Positions 23,825 through 32,974 of a DNA stretch of 64,000 nt are shown here, in pieces. Position numbers and translations under genes: made by a program. Below the pieces are notes generated by a model, which made no database searches, was not told where the DNA came from, and worked only from the letters and a program-made list of their open reading frames with translations. Each line of letters starts with the position of its first letter. The stretch's first letter is position 1. The stretch comes from Kribbella sp. ALI-6-A (GTDB lineage: Bacteria; Actinomycetota; Actinomycetes; Propionibacteriales; Kribbellaceae), in NCBI RefSeq assembly GCF_001984195.1, contig NZ_MTQN01000011.1, positions 186,001 to 250,000 of the forward strand, given 5' to 3'.

Positions 23825-23868
23825 GTGTAACCGTCGTTTGCACCCGGGGGTAGCGATGTGGCTAAGAT
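23825..23868 (+). promoter_or_regulatory. TetR operator candidate and leaderless promoter
   Basis: GTGTAACCG T CGTTTGCAC (23825-23843) is a 7-of-9 imperfect palindrome. GTTAC/GTAAC also flank its left part (23815-23830). TAAGAT at 23863-23868 fits TANNNT and ends 7 nt before the ATG at 23876, suggesting a leaderless mRNA. The site sits between the divergent acyl-CoA dehydrogenase and the regulator. Confidence 0.5.
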
Positions 23869-23875
23869 CGGGTGC

Positions 23876-24637
23876 ATGAGCTCCGCGCTGCTCGCGATCG
23901 GACGCCGCCGGACCACGGCGGAGCGCCGTCGCGACCGGGAGCGGGACATCATCCGCTGCACCCGCGAGCTGTTCGACGAGCGCGGCACGATCGACGCCCA
24001 GATCGACGACATCGCCAAGCGCGTCGGCATCAACAAGGCGCTGATCTATCGCCACTTCGCCGGCAAGGAAGAGCTGTTCGCGCTCACCCTGGTCGACTAC
24101 CTGGGCGAGCTCGACGCGCGACTGAAAGAAGTCGACGGCCCCCGCCGTACGCCGATGAACCGGCTCAAGGCGCTCAGCGAGGTGTTCGTCGACTTCTGCC
24201 TGGAGTACCCGGCCTTCGCCGACTGCGCGATGAGCCTGCTGCGGCGTACCGGCGACGAGCTGTTCGGCGAGATCACCGAGCCGGTGATGACCAAGCTCGG
24301 GACGGCGATGGGCAGCGCGCTCCAGCGCATCTCCACCATCCTGGAAGCCGGCCAGCGCACGGGCGTGTTCGACGAGGTCGACACCGACTACCTCGCCAAC
24401 CACCTCTACACCCAGACCCTCGGCTCGCTGCACATGGCGCGGATGGGACTGATCGTCTCCGCTGCCAAGCCGGGCCACCCGGTCGTGCACCACGCGGACA
24501 TCGCCACCGTGCGCGAGACCGCCATCACCGCCACCCTCGCCACCGCTGTCGGCCGTCAGGCGCTCGGCGGAAGATCCACGAAACCCTCCAAGGCGACCGC
24601 CGGCCGCACCTCACGCACTACAGGAGACACACCGTGA
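23876..24637 (+). CDS. TetR-family transcriptional regulator of the adjacent fatty-acid genes
   Basis: 253 residues. The N-terminal TetR HTH (IIRCTRELFDERG, IDDIAKRVGINKALIYRHF with the canonical recognition helix) is followed by a ligand domain and a basic C-terminal tail. It likely represses the thiolase-FabG-MaoC operon it heads and the divergent acyl-CoA dehydrogenase, in response to an acyl-CoA; this is inferred from position. An in-frame GTG at 23858 precedes, but the -10 box at 23863-23868 rules for ATG 23876. Overlaps the thiolase start by 4 nt (GTGA). Confidence 0.88.
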   Translation: MSSALLAIGRRRTTAERRRDRERDIIRCTRELFDERGTIDAQIDDIAKRVGINKALIYRHFAGKEELFALTLVDYLGELDARLKEVDGPRRTPMNRLKALSEVFVDFCLEYPAFADCAMSLLRRTGDELFGEITEPVMTKLGTAMGSALQRISTILEAGQRTGVFDEVDTDYLANHLYTQTLGSLHMARMGLIVSAAKPGHPVVHHADIATVRETAITATLATAVGRQALGGRSTKPSKATAGRTSRTTGDTP

Positions 24638-25911
24638 CCGAACCTCGCAAGGTAGCCGTCGTGGCGGGCAACCGGATCCCGTTCGCCCGCCAGGACAAGA
24701 ACTACCGGCACGCGTCGAACTCGGACATGCTCACCGCCGCACTCAACGGCCTGGTCGACCGGACCGGGCTGGGCGGCGAGGAGCTCGGCGAGGTCGTCGC
24801 CGGTGCCGTGCTCAAGCACGCCCGCGACTGGAACATGGTCCGCGAGGTCGTGCTCGGCTCGAAGCTCGCCGCCACCACCCCGGCGTACGACCTGCAGCAG
24901 GCGTGCGGGACCGGGCTGGAAGCGGCGATCCTGGTCGGCAACAAGATCGCGCTCGGCCAGATCGAGGCCGGTGTCGCGGGCGGTGTCGACTCCGCCTCGG
25001 ACGCGCCGATCGCGGTGAACGACAAGCTCCGCACGATCCTGCTCGACCTCAACCGGGCCAAGTCGTTCCAGGACCGGCTCAAGGTGCTGGCCCGGGTCCG
25101 CCCGAAGGACGTCGTACCGGAGATCCCGCGCAACGCCGAGCCGCGGACCCGCAAGTCGATGGGTGAGCACGCCGCGCTGACCGCGCTGGAGTGGGGCGTC
25201 ACCCGCGAGGCGCAGGACGAGCTCGCCTACCGCTCGCACATGAACCTGGCCGCCTCCTACGACCGTGGTTTCCACGACGACCTGATCACGCCGTACCTGG
25301 GCCTGGACAAGGACCAGAACCTGCGCCCCGACACCACGATCGAGAAGCTGGCCAAGCTGAAGACCGTGTACGGCAAGGGCGAGACGGCGACGATGACGGC
25401 GGGCAACTCGACGCCGTTGACCGACGGCGCGTCGGCGGTGCTGCTGTCGACCGACGAGTGGGCAGCGGAGCACGGACTGCGGCCGCTGGCGTACCTGACC
25501 CACGCGCAGACCGCCGCGGTCGACTACGTGAAGGGCGCCGAGGGCCTGCTGATGGCCCCCGCGTACGCCGTACCGAAGATGCTCGCGCGCGCCGGGCTGA
25601 CGCTGCAGGACTTCGACTACTACGAGATCCACGAGGCGTTCGCGTCCCAGGTGCTGGCGACGCTGAAGGCGTGGGAGGACCCGATCTTCTGCAAGGAGCG
25701 GCTCGGCCTCGACGCGCCGCTGGGCGAGATCGACCGCGCCAAGCTGAACGTCAACGGGAGCTCGCTCGCGGCCGGTCACCCGTTCGCCGCGACCGGTGGG
25801 CGGATCGTGGCGGCGCTGGCCAAGCAGCTGGACGAGAACGGCGGCGGCCGCGGGCTGATCTCGATCTGCGCCGCCGGTGGCCAGGGCGTCGTCGCGATTC
25901 TCGAGAAGTAG
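24634..25911 (+). CDS. Acetyl-CoA C-acyltransferase (thiolase, FadA2-like)
   Basis: 425 residues. The nucleophilic Cys is in LQQACGTGLEAA, the second site His in YYEIHEAFASQ, NVNGSSLAAGHPFAATGGR holds the conserved His, and the catalytic Cys is in SICAAGGQG. It cleaves 3-ketoacyl-CoA or condenses acetyl-CoA. GTG start with AGGAG 7 nt upstream, coupled to the TetR gene. Followed after 10 nt by FabG4-like reductase. Confidence 0.94.
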   Translation: MTEPRKVAVVAGNRIPFARQDKNYRHASNSDMLTAALNGLVDRTGLGGEELGEVVAGAVLKHARDWNMVREVVLGSKLAATTPAYDLQQACGTGLEAAILVGNKIALGQIEAGVAGGVDSASDAPIAVNDKLRTILLDLNRAKSFQDRLKVLARVRPKDVVPEIPRNAEPRTRKSMGEHAALTALEWGVTREAQDELAYRSHMNLAASYDRGFHDDLITPYLGLDKDQNLRPDTTIEKLAKLKTVYGKGETATMTAGNSTPLTDGASAVLLSTDEWAAEHGLRPLAYLTHAQTAAVDYVKGAEGLLMAPAYAVPKMLARAGLTLQDFDYYEIHEAFASQVLATLKAWEDPIFCKERLGLDAPLGEIDRAKLNVNGSSLAAGHPFAATGGRIVAALAKQLDENGGGRGLISICAAGGQGVVAILEK

Positions 25912-25921
25912 GAGCCTGAAG

Positions 25922-27268
25922 ATGACGGACCGCTACCAGACCTTCACCCGGACGCCGCTCGGCCAGACCCTGGTCAAGAACCTCGGCCTGCCCGACCCCA
26001 CCCCGCTGCCTCGCTGGACCGAGGGCGCACCGGTGATCGACGGGCCGGTCGTGTTCGGGTCGATCGGCGAGACCGACACCGGCAAGGCCATCCAGGCGCT
26101 GCTGCGCGACATCGGCGCCAGCTTCAGTACGGCGGCCGAAGGCGTCGCGTCGAGCGAACTGCGCCCGAAGGCGCTGGTCTTCGACGCCACCGGCGCGGCC
26201 AGTACGGCGGAGCTGAGCTCGCTGCAGCGGTTCTTCTCGCCCGTGATCCGCCAGCTCGGCGCGGCCGGCCGGGTGATCGTGGTCGGCCGGACGCCGGAGC
26301 TCGCGGCGACGCCCGAGCAGCAGATCGCGCAGCGCGCACTCGAGGGCTTCACCCGCTCGCTCGGCAAGGAGGTCAAGCGCGGCGCCACGGTCAACCTCGT
26401 GTACGTCGCGCCGGACGCCCAGGACCAGCTCGACTCGACGCTGCGGTTCTTCCTGTCGCCCAAGTCGGCGTACGTCGACGGGCAGGTGACGCGAATCGGG
26501 ACCGGGCCGCTCGTCGCGACCGATCCGTCCGCGCCGCTGGCCGGCAAGGTCGCACTCGTCACGGGTGCCGCCCGCGGGATCGGGGCGGCGATCGCCAAGA
26601 CACTGGCCCGCGACGGCGCGACCGTGATCGGCGTCGACGTCCCGCAGAACGCGAACGATCTGCGCAAGGTGATTTCCGCGATCGGCGGCAGCGAGCTGCT
26701 GCTCGACGTGACCGCGATCGACGCGCCGCAGCGCATCGCCGCACACGCCGAGGAGCACCACGGCGGGCTCGACATCGTCGTGCACAACGCCGGCATCACC
26801 CGCGACAAGCGGCTGGCGAACATGCGCACCGACACCTGGGACGCCGTACTGGACGTCAACCTGCGCGCTCCCGAGCGGATCACGGCGCATCTGCTGGAGT
26901 CCGGCACGCTGCACGACGGCGGTTCGGTGATCGGCGTGTCCTCGATCGCGGGCATCGCGGGCAACAACGGCCAGACCAACTACGCGACCTCCAAGGCCGG
27001 CGTGATCGGGCTGGTCCAGGCCTATGCGCCGAAGCTCGCCGAGCGGCAGATCCGGATCAACGCGGTCGCGCCCGGCTTCATCGAGACCGAGATGACCGCG
27101 CGGGTGCCGTTCGCGATCCGCGAGGTCGGACGCCGGATCAACTCGCTGCAGCAGGGCGGGCAGCCGGTCGACGTGGCCGAGACGATCGCCTGGTTCGCCG
27201 ATCCGGCGTCGGCCGGCGTGACCGGCAACGTGGTTCGCGTGTGCGGCCAGAGCATGCTGGGAGCCTGA
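25922..27268 (+). CDS. Long-type 3-oxoacyl-(ACP/CoA) reductase, FabG4-like
   Basis: 448 residues, nearly twice a normal FabG (about 245). The N-terminal 200 residues form a degenerate flavodoxin-like/Rossmann domain. The C-terminal half is the SDR catalytic domain with VALVTGAARGIGAAI, VHNAGITRDK, IGVSSIAGIAG and the catalytic NYATSK. This high-molecular-weight FabG type is NADH-dependent and acts on CoA-linked substrates in mycobacteria. AGGAG 7 nt before the ATG. Neighbouring thiolase and MaoC hydratase give a reductive or oxidative C2 module. Confidence 0.9.
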   Translation: MTDRYQTFTRTPLGQTLVKNLGLPDPTPLPRWTEGAPVIDGPVVFGSIGETDTGKAIQALLRDIGASFSTAAEGVASSELRPKALVFDATGAASTAELSSLQRFFSPVIRQLGAAGRVIVVGRTPELAATPEQQIAQRALEGFTRSLGKEVKRGATVNLVYVAPDAQDQLDSTLRFFLSPKSAYVDGQVTRIGTGPLVATDPSAPLAGKVALVTGAARGIGAAIAKTLARDGATVIGVDVPQNANDLRKVISAIGGSELLLDVTAIDAPQRIAAHAEEHHGGLDIVVHNAGITRDKRLANMRTDTWDAVLDVNLRAPERITAHLLESGTLHDGGSVIGVSSIAGIAGNNGQTNYATSKAGVIGLVQAYAPKLAERQIRINAVAPGFIETEMTARVPFAIREVGRRINSLQQGGQPVDVAETIAWFADPASAGVTGNVVRVCGQSMLGA

Positions 27269-27269
27269 C

Positions 27270-28127
27270 GTGCCGACCCGCCGGTACGACGATTCGCCGA
27301 GCTTCGGGGCGCTCTACGCCCGGACCGTGAAGGCGACGCTGCGCAGGGCCGAATACGAGCCGGACGTCGACGGGCTGACACTCGAACTCCCCGAGGTGCT
27401 GGTCGATCAGGACCACCTGGCGTCGTACCGGGAGGTGACCGGGTTCGCGGCCGGGCCGACGGTGCCGGTGACGTATCCGCACGTGCTGGCGTTTCCGCTG
27501 CACCTGGATCTGATGTCCGACCCGTCGTTCCCGTACAAGCCGATGGGGATCGTGCACCTGTCGAACACGATCACCCAGTACCGCCCGATCCCGCTGCACG
27601 CGGACCTGGCGATCACGGTGCACAGCGGCCCGGAGCGGCCGCATCCCAAGGGCACGGTGTTCGACGTACTGAGTGAGGTGCGGGTCTTCGGCGAGCTGGT
27701 GTGGACCGACTCGACGACCTTGCTGAGCCGGTCGGCCGGTGACGCCTCGGCGCACGCCGAGCTGCTGACCGATCCGGCGTTGGACGGTACGGCGTGGTGG
27801 GATCTGCGCGGGAATCTCGGGCGCCGGTACGCGTCGGTGTCCGGGGACCGGAACCCGATCCACCTGTTCAAGCTGTCGGCGCAGGCCTTCGGTTTCCCGC
27901 GGCAGATCGCGCACGGGATGTGGGCGAAGGCTGCCGCGTTGGCGTCGATCGAACGGGCGACGGGATTACCCAACGCGTTCGAGGTGCGGGTGGACTTCCG
28001 GAAGCCGCTGTTGCTGCCGTCGCGGGTGCAGTTCGGGCACCGAAAGTCCGAGACCGGTGTCGACTTCGGCTTGTACGACGAGAAGCACGAGCTGACGCAT
28101 CTGGTGGGCAAGCTCACCGAGCGCTGA
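27270..28127 (+). CDS. MaoC-family (R)-specific enoyl-CoA hydratase, HtdX-like
   Basis: 285 residues in a double hot-dog layout. YASVSGDRNPIHL is hydratase-2 motif with the Asp and His catalytic pair, and GFPRQIAHGMWAKA follows. GTG starts one base after the FabG stop. The thiolase/FabG4/MaoC order is the same as fadA2-fabG4-htdX in mycobacteria, although there the genes are arranged on both strands. The 3' end overlaps the convergent DUF998 gene by 14 nt. Confidence 0.9.
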   Translation: MPTRRYDDSPSFGALYARTVKATLRRAEYEPDVDGLTLELPEVLVDQDHLASYREVTGFAAGPTVPVTYPHVLAFPLHLDLMSDPSFPYKPMGIVHLSNTITQYRPIPLHADLAITVHSGPERPHPKGTVFDVLSEVRVFGELVWTDSTTLLSRSAGDASAHAELLTDPALDGTAWWDLRGNLGRRYASVSGDRNPIHLFKLSAQAFGFPRQIAHGMWAKAAALASIERATGLPNAFEVRVDFRKPLLLPSRVQFGHRKSETGVDFGLYDEKHELTHLVGKLTER

Positions 28128-28749
28128 CCCGGAAGCGGTTGAGGGTGGCGGTCAGCCAGATCCAGGCGAGCGCGATCGCTGCCCAGAAGCCGAGCGTGAT
28201 GGTCTCACCGGCCGAGCCCGAGGCGATGCCGGCGAAGGCGGCCAGGAAGAGGGCGCCGGTGAGGTACGACGCTGTGGCCCATCGGGGTGCGTTCGTGCGC
28301 CGGAAGTAGTTGCCGACGACAACACAGCAGGCGATGAAGGCGAGGAAGCCGATCCCGCCGACGGCGAAGTGGGCGGTCCCGTGCCAGCTCATGGTGACCG
28401 GCTGGCCTTCCGGCGTACCGAGGGGGAATCCGAGGGCGGGGTCGGGGAGGAAGACGCCGGCCAAGGCTGTGCCTGCTCCGAAGACTGCGAGCAGGCTCGC
28501 GGCCTTCTTGCCGATCACTTGCCGCAGGCCGATCGCGCCGAGGATCACGAGGATGCCGGTGACGATGAAGTTCGCGGTCTGGATCCAGCCGTGGTTTCCC
28601 AGGGTCAGCATGCTGCCGGCGTGTTTGGTGGGGTCGAAGCCGTCCCTGGTGAACGCCTGCGTGAGGACGACCAGCAGGTTCAGCGGTCCGGCCAGTACGC
28701 CCGCCAGCAACAGGTTGTCGGTGGTGTGAGTGGTTGTGTTGATCCTCAT
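28114..28749 (-). CDS. DUF998-family six-helix membrane protein
   Basis: 211 residues. About six hydrophobic segments; GFDPTKHAGSMLTLGNHGW and the conserved first-loop pattern are typical of DUF998. The function is unknown. Start chosen at MRINTTTHTTDN; an in-frame ATG at 28818 would add 23 charged residues. It follows the CbiO gene by 75 nt on the same strand and could be read-through from the metal importer, though no functional link is evident. Confidence 0.78.
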   Translation of the reverse strand: MRINTTTHTTDNLLLAGVLAGPLNLLVVLTQAFTRDGFDPTKHAGSMLTLGNHGWIQTANFIVTGILVILGAIGLRQVIGKKAASLLAVFGAGTALAGVFLPDPALGFPLGTPEGQPVTMSWHGTAHFAVGGIGFLAFIACCVVVGNYFRRTNAPRWATASYLTGALFLAAFAGIASGSAGETITLGFWAAIALAWIWLTATLNRFRVSAR

Positions 28750-28824
28750 GGTCTCGTCCCTTCGGCGTGGTGAGTGGTGCTCACCTACGCGTCGGACGAG
28801 CTGGTCCCAGATCGACACTGATCG

Positions 28825-29595
28825 CTACTGTTCCGGCCCAGGCACCGAAAGCGGGTTGAACCCGTACGGAAGCTCGAGGCGGTGCGCCGCCATCAGCGTC
28901 GGGTCGGCGAGCAGGTCCCGGGTTTTGCCGTCGGCGACGATCCGGCCGCCGTCCATCAGCAGGCTGCGTTCGCAGAGCTGGAGCGCGTACGGCAGATCGT
29001 GCGTGATCATCAACAGCGTGACGTCCAGCCCCGACAGGATGTCGGCGAGTTCGCGCCGGCTGGCCGGATCGAGGTTGCTCGAGGGCTCGTCGAGAACCAG
29101 AACCTCGGGGCGCATGGCCAAGACCGTCGCGACGGCGACCCGGCGGCGTTGGCCGTACGAAAGATGATGAGGAGCGACGTCCGCGTGGTCCTGCATGCCG
29201 ACCTGGACCAGCGCCTCCTGGACCCGGGCGTCCAGCTCGGCGCCCTTCAAGCCGAGATTGGCCGGCCCGAAGGCGACGTCGTCGCGGACGGTGGGCATGA
29301 ACAGCTGGTCGTCGGGATCCTGGAAGACCAATCCGACCTTCCGGCGGATCTCCGGCAGGTGCTCGCGGTGCAGATCCGTGCCGCCGATCTGGATCTTGCC
29401 GCTGCCGGTACCCCCGGCGACCGCGCCGAGGATGCCGTTGAGATGCAGTACGAGCGTGGTCTTGCCCGCGCCGTTCGGACCGAGCAGAGCGACCCGCTCA
29501 CCGCGCCCGATGGTGAAGTCGACGCCGAACAACGCCTGCCGGCCGTCGGGATAGGCGAACACCAGACGCTCGACGTGGATCGAAGGGCTGCTCAC
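28825..29595 (-). CDS. cbiO: Energy-coupling-factor ABC ATPase for metal uptake
   Basis: 256 residues. GPNGAGKTTLV is Walker A, VGLVFQDPDDQLF the Q-loop with the DPDDQ context typical of ECF/CbiO ATPases, LSYGQRRRVAVA the signature, and VLVLDEPSSNLDP Walker B. It energises the CbiM-CbiQ transporter. Overlaps the cbiQ end by 4 nt, so it is translationally coupled. Confidence 0.92.
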   Translation of the reverse strand: MSSPSIHVERLVFAYPDGRQALFGVDFTIGRGERVALLGPNGAGKTTLVLHLNGILGAVAGGTGSGKIQIGGTDLHREHLPEIRRKVGLVFQDPDDQLFMPTVRDDVAFGPANLGLKGAELDARVQEALVQVGMQDHADVAPHHLSYGQRRRVAVATVLAMRPEVLVLDEPSSNLDPASRRELADILSGLDVTLLMITHDLPYALQLCERSLLMDGGRIVADGKTRDLLADPTLMAAHRLELPYGFNPLSVPGPEQ

Positions 29596-30359
29596 AAGCC
29601 GACCACCCTAGCCGCCACCGCGACCGCGATCGCCGCCAGGGACACCGTGAGCCCGGTCAGCCACTGCCCGCGATCGGCGCCGCCGATCGACAGCAGCGGC
29701 ATCCGGCCGGTGTAGCCGCGGGACTGCATCGCCAGGTGCACCCGCTCGCCGCGCTCGAAGCTGCGGACGAACAGCGCGCCCACTCCCCCGGCGACCGCCT
29801 TCAGGTGACCCGCGCGACCACCGGCGTACCCGCGGGACTCCCGGGCGATGCGCATCCGGTGCAGGTCGTCGGCGACGACGCTCAGGTAGCGAACCATGAA
29901 CGACAGGATCGCGATCAGCGTCGACGGCAGTCTCAGCCGCTCGAGCCCGGCCAGCAGGTCGCGCGGCCCGGTCGACGCCGACAGGATGATCGCCGCGACC
30001 ACCCCGAGCGTGCCCTTGGCCAGCACGTTCCAGGCGCCGAGCACTCCGGCCGACGACAGCGACACCCCCAGTACGTCGACCTGCGGGCCGGTCGCGACGA
30101 ACGGCAGCAGCAGCGCGAACACGATGAACGGTGTCTCGACCGCGAGCCGGCGCAGAACCGTTGCGGGCGGCAACTTCGCGAGCACGACGCAGCCGAGCAG
30201 CAGGACGGCGTACAGCCCGAAGGCCCAGAAGACCGCCGCCGGGGTGGACACCACGGCCAGCACGAACAGCAGCAACGCGACGATCTTCACCTGCGCCGGC
30301 AACCGGTGGACCAGGCTGCCGGTCGGCACCAGCAGACCGTCTCCGGCCGAGCCGCTCAC
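29592..30359 (-). CDS. cbiQ: Energy-coupling-factor transmembrane protein CbiQ
   Basis: 255 residues with five to six helices. Two coupling motifs (RESRGYAGG and QSRGYTGR) are the Ala-Arg-Gly boxes that contact the ATPase. GTG start. It lies 31 nt downstream of cbiM and overlaps cbiO, so the M-Q-O genes form one operon. Confidence 0.9.
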   Translation of the reverse strand: MSGSAGDGLLVPTGSLVHRLPAQVKIVALLLFVLAVVSTPAAVFWAFGLYAVLLLGCVVLAKLPPATVLRRLAVETPFIVFALLLPFVATGPQVDVLGVSLSSAGVLGAWNVLAKGTLGVVAAIILSASTGPRDLLAGLERLRLPSTLIAILSFMVRYLSVVADDLHRMRIARESRGYAGGRAGHLKAVAGGVGALFVRSFERGERVHLAMQSRGYTGRMPLLSIGGADRGQWLTGLTVSLAAIAVAVAARVVGL

Positions 30360-30390
30360 GACCGCATCGTCGCCGCGGCGAAGGAGCGCA

Positions 30391-31428
30391 TCAGACCGTC
30401 GTGTCGACGTCGGCGTGAGTCGACGAACGCAGGGACGCGATCTTGGCGACCGCGAGCCCGACCGCGATCGTCACCAGTACGCCGATGATGCCGGCGAGCG
30501 CGCCCGAGACGTGACTGTTGCCGATTCCACTCACCCCGTAGTCGGCCAACGGGCTGCCGGCCACCGCCGAGTCCGTGGCCGCGCTCTCGAATCCGAGCTT
30601 CGCCCCGACGAACTCCAACCCGTCCGGGTGGGCGCTGGCGAACAAGCTGATCACTCCGGCGACCAGCATCGTCACCGCGACCCCGACGCCGAGGCTCCGC
30701 CCGGCGGGCCGAGCCGCGATCGGGCGGTCCGGCGACACGGTCGAGGAGTTGCCGTCGGCATCCACCAGGACCAGGTCGGCGCGCAGGTGACGCGCGGCGT
30801 AGACGAGATCGGGCCGCGTCGCGACGACCGCGCTCAGGACGGCACCGGTGATGACCGCCTCCCCCAGCCCGACGAGAACGTGCCAGCCGACCATCGCCGT
30901 GGCCAGTTGGCCGATCGGAATCTGGACCGTGCCACCCACGGCGTACAGGCCGGTGAAGGCGAGCGCGGACAGGGGAACCGACACGAGCGCGCCCAGCGCG
31001 GCCGACGGCACGATGCTGCCGACGCGCTTGGGCAGGACCTGCAGCAGGAACCGCGTGACGAAGTACCCGACGAGGACCGTGACGACGCCCATCAGCGTGA
31101 TGTTCGTGCCGAGCGCGGACAGCCCGCCGTCGGCGAACAGCAGCCCCTGCACCAGCAGCACGGTCGACATCACCAGCATCGCCGTCCACGGCCCGACCAG
31201 CGCCGCCGCCAGCGCACCGCCGAGCAGGTGACCACTCGTCCCGGCCCCGACCGGGAAGTTCACCATCTGGACGGCGAACACGAACGCGGCGGTCAACCCG
31301 GCCAACGCCGGCCCGGTCTCCCGGATCTCCCGGTTGGCGCGCTGGAGGCTGATGCCGACGGCACCGGCCGCGATCAGCCCGGTCGCGATCGAGGTCGGTG
31401 CGTCGAAAAATCCGTCAGGGACATGCAT
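30391..31428 (-). CDS. cbiM: CbiM/NikM substrate-binding subunit fused to a PDGLE (CbiN-like) domain
   Basis: 345 residues. Seven-helix CbiM core from MHVPDGFFDAPTS. The second residue must be histidine for metal binding via the free N-terminus, which fixes the start at 31428 rather than an upstream ATG at 31467. After a charged linker (about 215-240) the C-terminal domain has AHPDGLEFVGAKLG, the PDGLE/CbiN-like module, so M and N are fused. Imports Co2+ or Ni2+. The only candidate regulatory site is a Nur-like box, which argues for nickel; no cobalamin genes are nearby. Confidence 0.9.
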   Translation of the reverse strand: MHVPDGFFDAPTSIATGLIAAGAVGISLQRANREIRETGPALAGLTAAFVFAVQMVNFPVGAGTSGHLLGGALAAALVGPWTAMLVMSTVLLVQGLLFADGGLSALGTNITLMGVVTVLVGYFVTRFLLQVLPKRVGSIVPSAALGALVSVPLSALAFTGLYAVGGTVQIPIGQLATAMVGWHVLVGLGEAVITGAVLSAVVATRPDLVYAARHLRADLVLVDADGNSSTVSPDRPIAARPAGRSLGVGVAVTMLVAGVISLFASAHPDGLEFVGAKLGFESAATDSAVAGSPLADYGVSGIGNSHVSGALAGIIGVLVTIAVGLAVAKIASLRSSTHADVDTTV

Positions 31429-31447
31429 ACCCCCATTCTTGATCCAG

Positions 31448-31464
31448 TTGCGACCGGATCGCAA
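31448..31464. promoter_or_regulatory. Nur-like box before the cbiM operon
   Basis: TTGCGA-CCGGA-TCGCAA (31448-31464) is a perfect palindrome with TTGC/GCAA ends and N5 spacer. It matches the streptomycete Nur consensus core TTGCNN-N5-NNGCAA (nickel-responsive Fur-family regulator). It lies 20 nt upstream of the cbiM start in a 46-nt gap. Nur represses nickel uptake genes. Confidence 0.55.
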
Positions 31465-31474
31465 CAAGGGCCGG

Positions 31475-32830
31475 TCAGAGGCTCTTCAGCGCCTCGCCGT
31501 AGGCCCGGTGGAAGGTCGGATAGGCGAGGATCATCTGCCGCAGCTCCCGCACCGGTACGGCGGCGTGCACCGCGACCGCGAGCCCACTCAGCACCTCGCC
31601 TCCGGCCGGTCCGGCACTGGTCGCACCGACCAGGACGCCACGCTCGGCGTCCAGCACCACCTTGATGAAGCCGTCGTTGCCTGCCTTGTGGATCCACCCA
31701 CGGGTCGAGGCCGGGAGCGGCGTGATCGCTGTCCGTACGTCGAGACCCTTGTCGCGGGCCTGCTGCTCGGTCAGCCCGACCGCGCCGATCTCCGGATCGG
31801 TGAAGGTGACCCGAGGCATCGCGTGGTAGCTCGCCTTCGGGGCGTCCTCGGTGCCGAGGATGTCGTGCACGGCGATGTCGGCCTGGTACATGGCGTTGTG
31901 CGTGAAGGCCCCTACGCCGGTCACGTCCCCGACCGCCCACACGTTGCTCGCGGCCCGCACGTGCTCGTCGACGGCAACGAACCGCGCCGCCGGGTCGATG
32001 CCCACCTGGTCCAGCCCGAGCCCGGCCGCGTCCACCCGGCGACCCGTTGCCACCAGCAACTTCTCGCCGGTGACCGAGCTGCCGTCGCCGAGCCGCACGG
32101 TGAAGCCGTTGTCGTAGGCCACCGACTCCGCCCGTACGCCGGTCCGGATGGTGATCCCGTCCCGCTCGAGCGCCTCCCGGGCCAGCTCGCTGGACTCCGG
32201 CTCCTCCAGCGCGAGCAACCGGTCGAGCGCCTCGACCACGGTCACCTGCACGCCGAACCGGGCGAAGACCTGCGCCAGCTCCAGCCCGATCGCGCCGCCG
32301 CCGAGCACCACGATCGACGCGGGCAAGGTGTCGGCCTCGATCGCCTCGTGGTTGGTCCAGTACGGCGTACCGGCGAGCCCGTCGATCGGCGGCACCACCG
32401 GGACCGTGCCGGTGGCGATCACGATCCCGCGCGACGCCTCGAACGAGCGGTCTCCCGCCTGGACCGTGCCCGGGCCGGTGATCGTCGCGCGCTCCCGCAG
32501 GAACGTCACGCCCTTCTTCACCAGCCGGTCGACCGCGACCTGGTCGTTCCAGTTGTCGGTCGCCTCGTCACGGATCCGGCGGGCCACCGGCGCCCAGTCC
32601 GGCTGGACCGTCGCCTGGCCGGCCATCGCGTCGACGCGGCGCGTCTCGGCGATCAGGTTGGCGGCCCGGATCATCATCTTGCTCGGGATGCAGCCCCAGT
32701 ACGGGCACTCCCCGCCGACCAGCCGCGGGTCGATGCCGACCACGTTCAGGCCGGCCTCCGCCAGCCGGCCGGCGGTCTCCTCGCCGCCAACTCCGAGCCC
32801 GACAACCACGACGTCCACCTGTTCAGCCAT
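31475..32830 (-). CDS. Flavin-dependent pyridine nucleotide-disulfide oxidoreductase
   Basis: 451 residues. VVVVGLGVGGEE is FAD-binding motif. GGECPYWGCIPSK has the redox-active CX4C pair. IVVLGGGAIGLELAQ binds NAD(P)H, VWAVGDVTGVG is the second FAD contact, and the C-terminal YPTFHRAYGEAL has His-x4-Glu of the disulfide reductase base. Lacks an N-terminal heavy-metal domain, so this is not a typical MerA. It resembles mercuric reductase/mycothione-reductase-like proteins of actinobacteria. Its substrate is unknown. The Nur-like box follows its stop. Confidence 0.87.
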   Translation of the reverse strand: MAEQVDVVVVGLGVGGEETAGRLAEAGLNVVGIDPRLVGGECPYWGCIPSKMMIRAANLIAETRRVDAMAGQATVQPDWAPVARRIRDEATDNWNDQVAVDRLVKKGVTFLRERATITGPGTVQAGDRSFEASRGIVIATGTVPVVPPIDGLAGTPYWTNHEAIEADTLPASIVVLGGGAIGLELAQVFARFGVQVTVVEALDRLLALEEPESSELAREALERDGITIRTGVRAESVAYDNGFTVRLGDGSSVTGEKLLVATGRRVDAAGLGLDQVGIDPAARFVAVDEHVRAASNVWAVGDVTGVGAFTHNAMYQADIAVHDILGTEDAPKASYHAMPRVTFTDPEIGAVGLTEQQARDKGLDVRTAITPLPASTRGWIHKAGNDGFIKVVLDAERGVLVGATSAGPAGGEVLSGLAVAVHAAVPVRELRQMILAYPTFHRAYGEALKSL

Positions 32831-32974
32831 GAAGCCAAATCTCGCAGATGCCGACGCCGCCGGCCAAGCCGCGCGCCGGTGCGCCCGCGAGACGCCGGTC
32901 CGGACGCGGAAACGGTCACCACAGCGTCAGCAACCGTTCACCCGCGCTCCGTAACCTCACGAGCTGGAGGGGTG

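Noticed and set aside
31429..31475. Cobalamin riboswitch before cbiM
   Set aside because: The gap is only 46 nt, too short for the roughly 200-nt B12 element, and no B12-box is visible.
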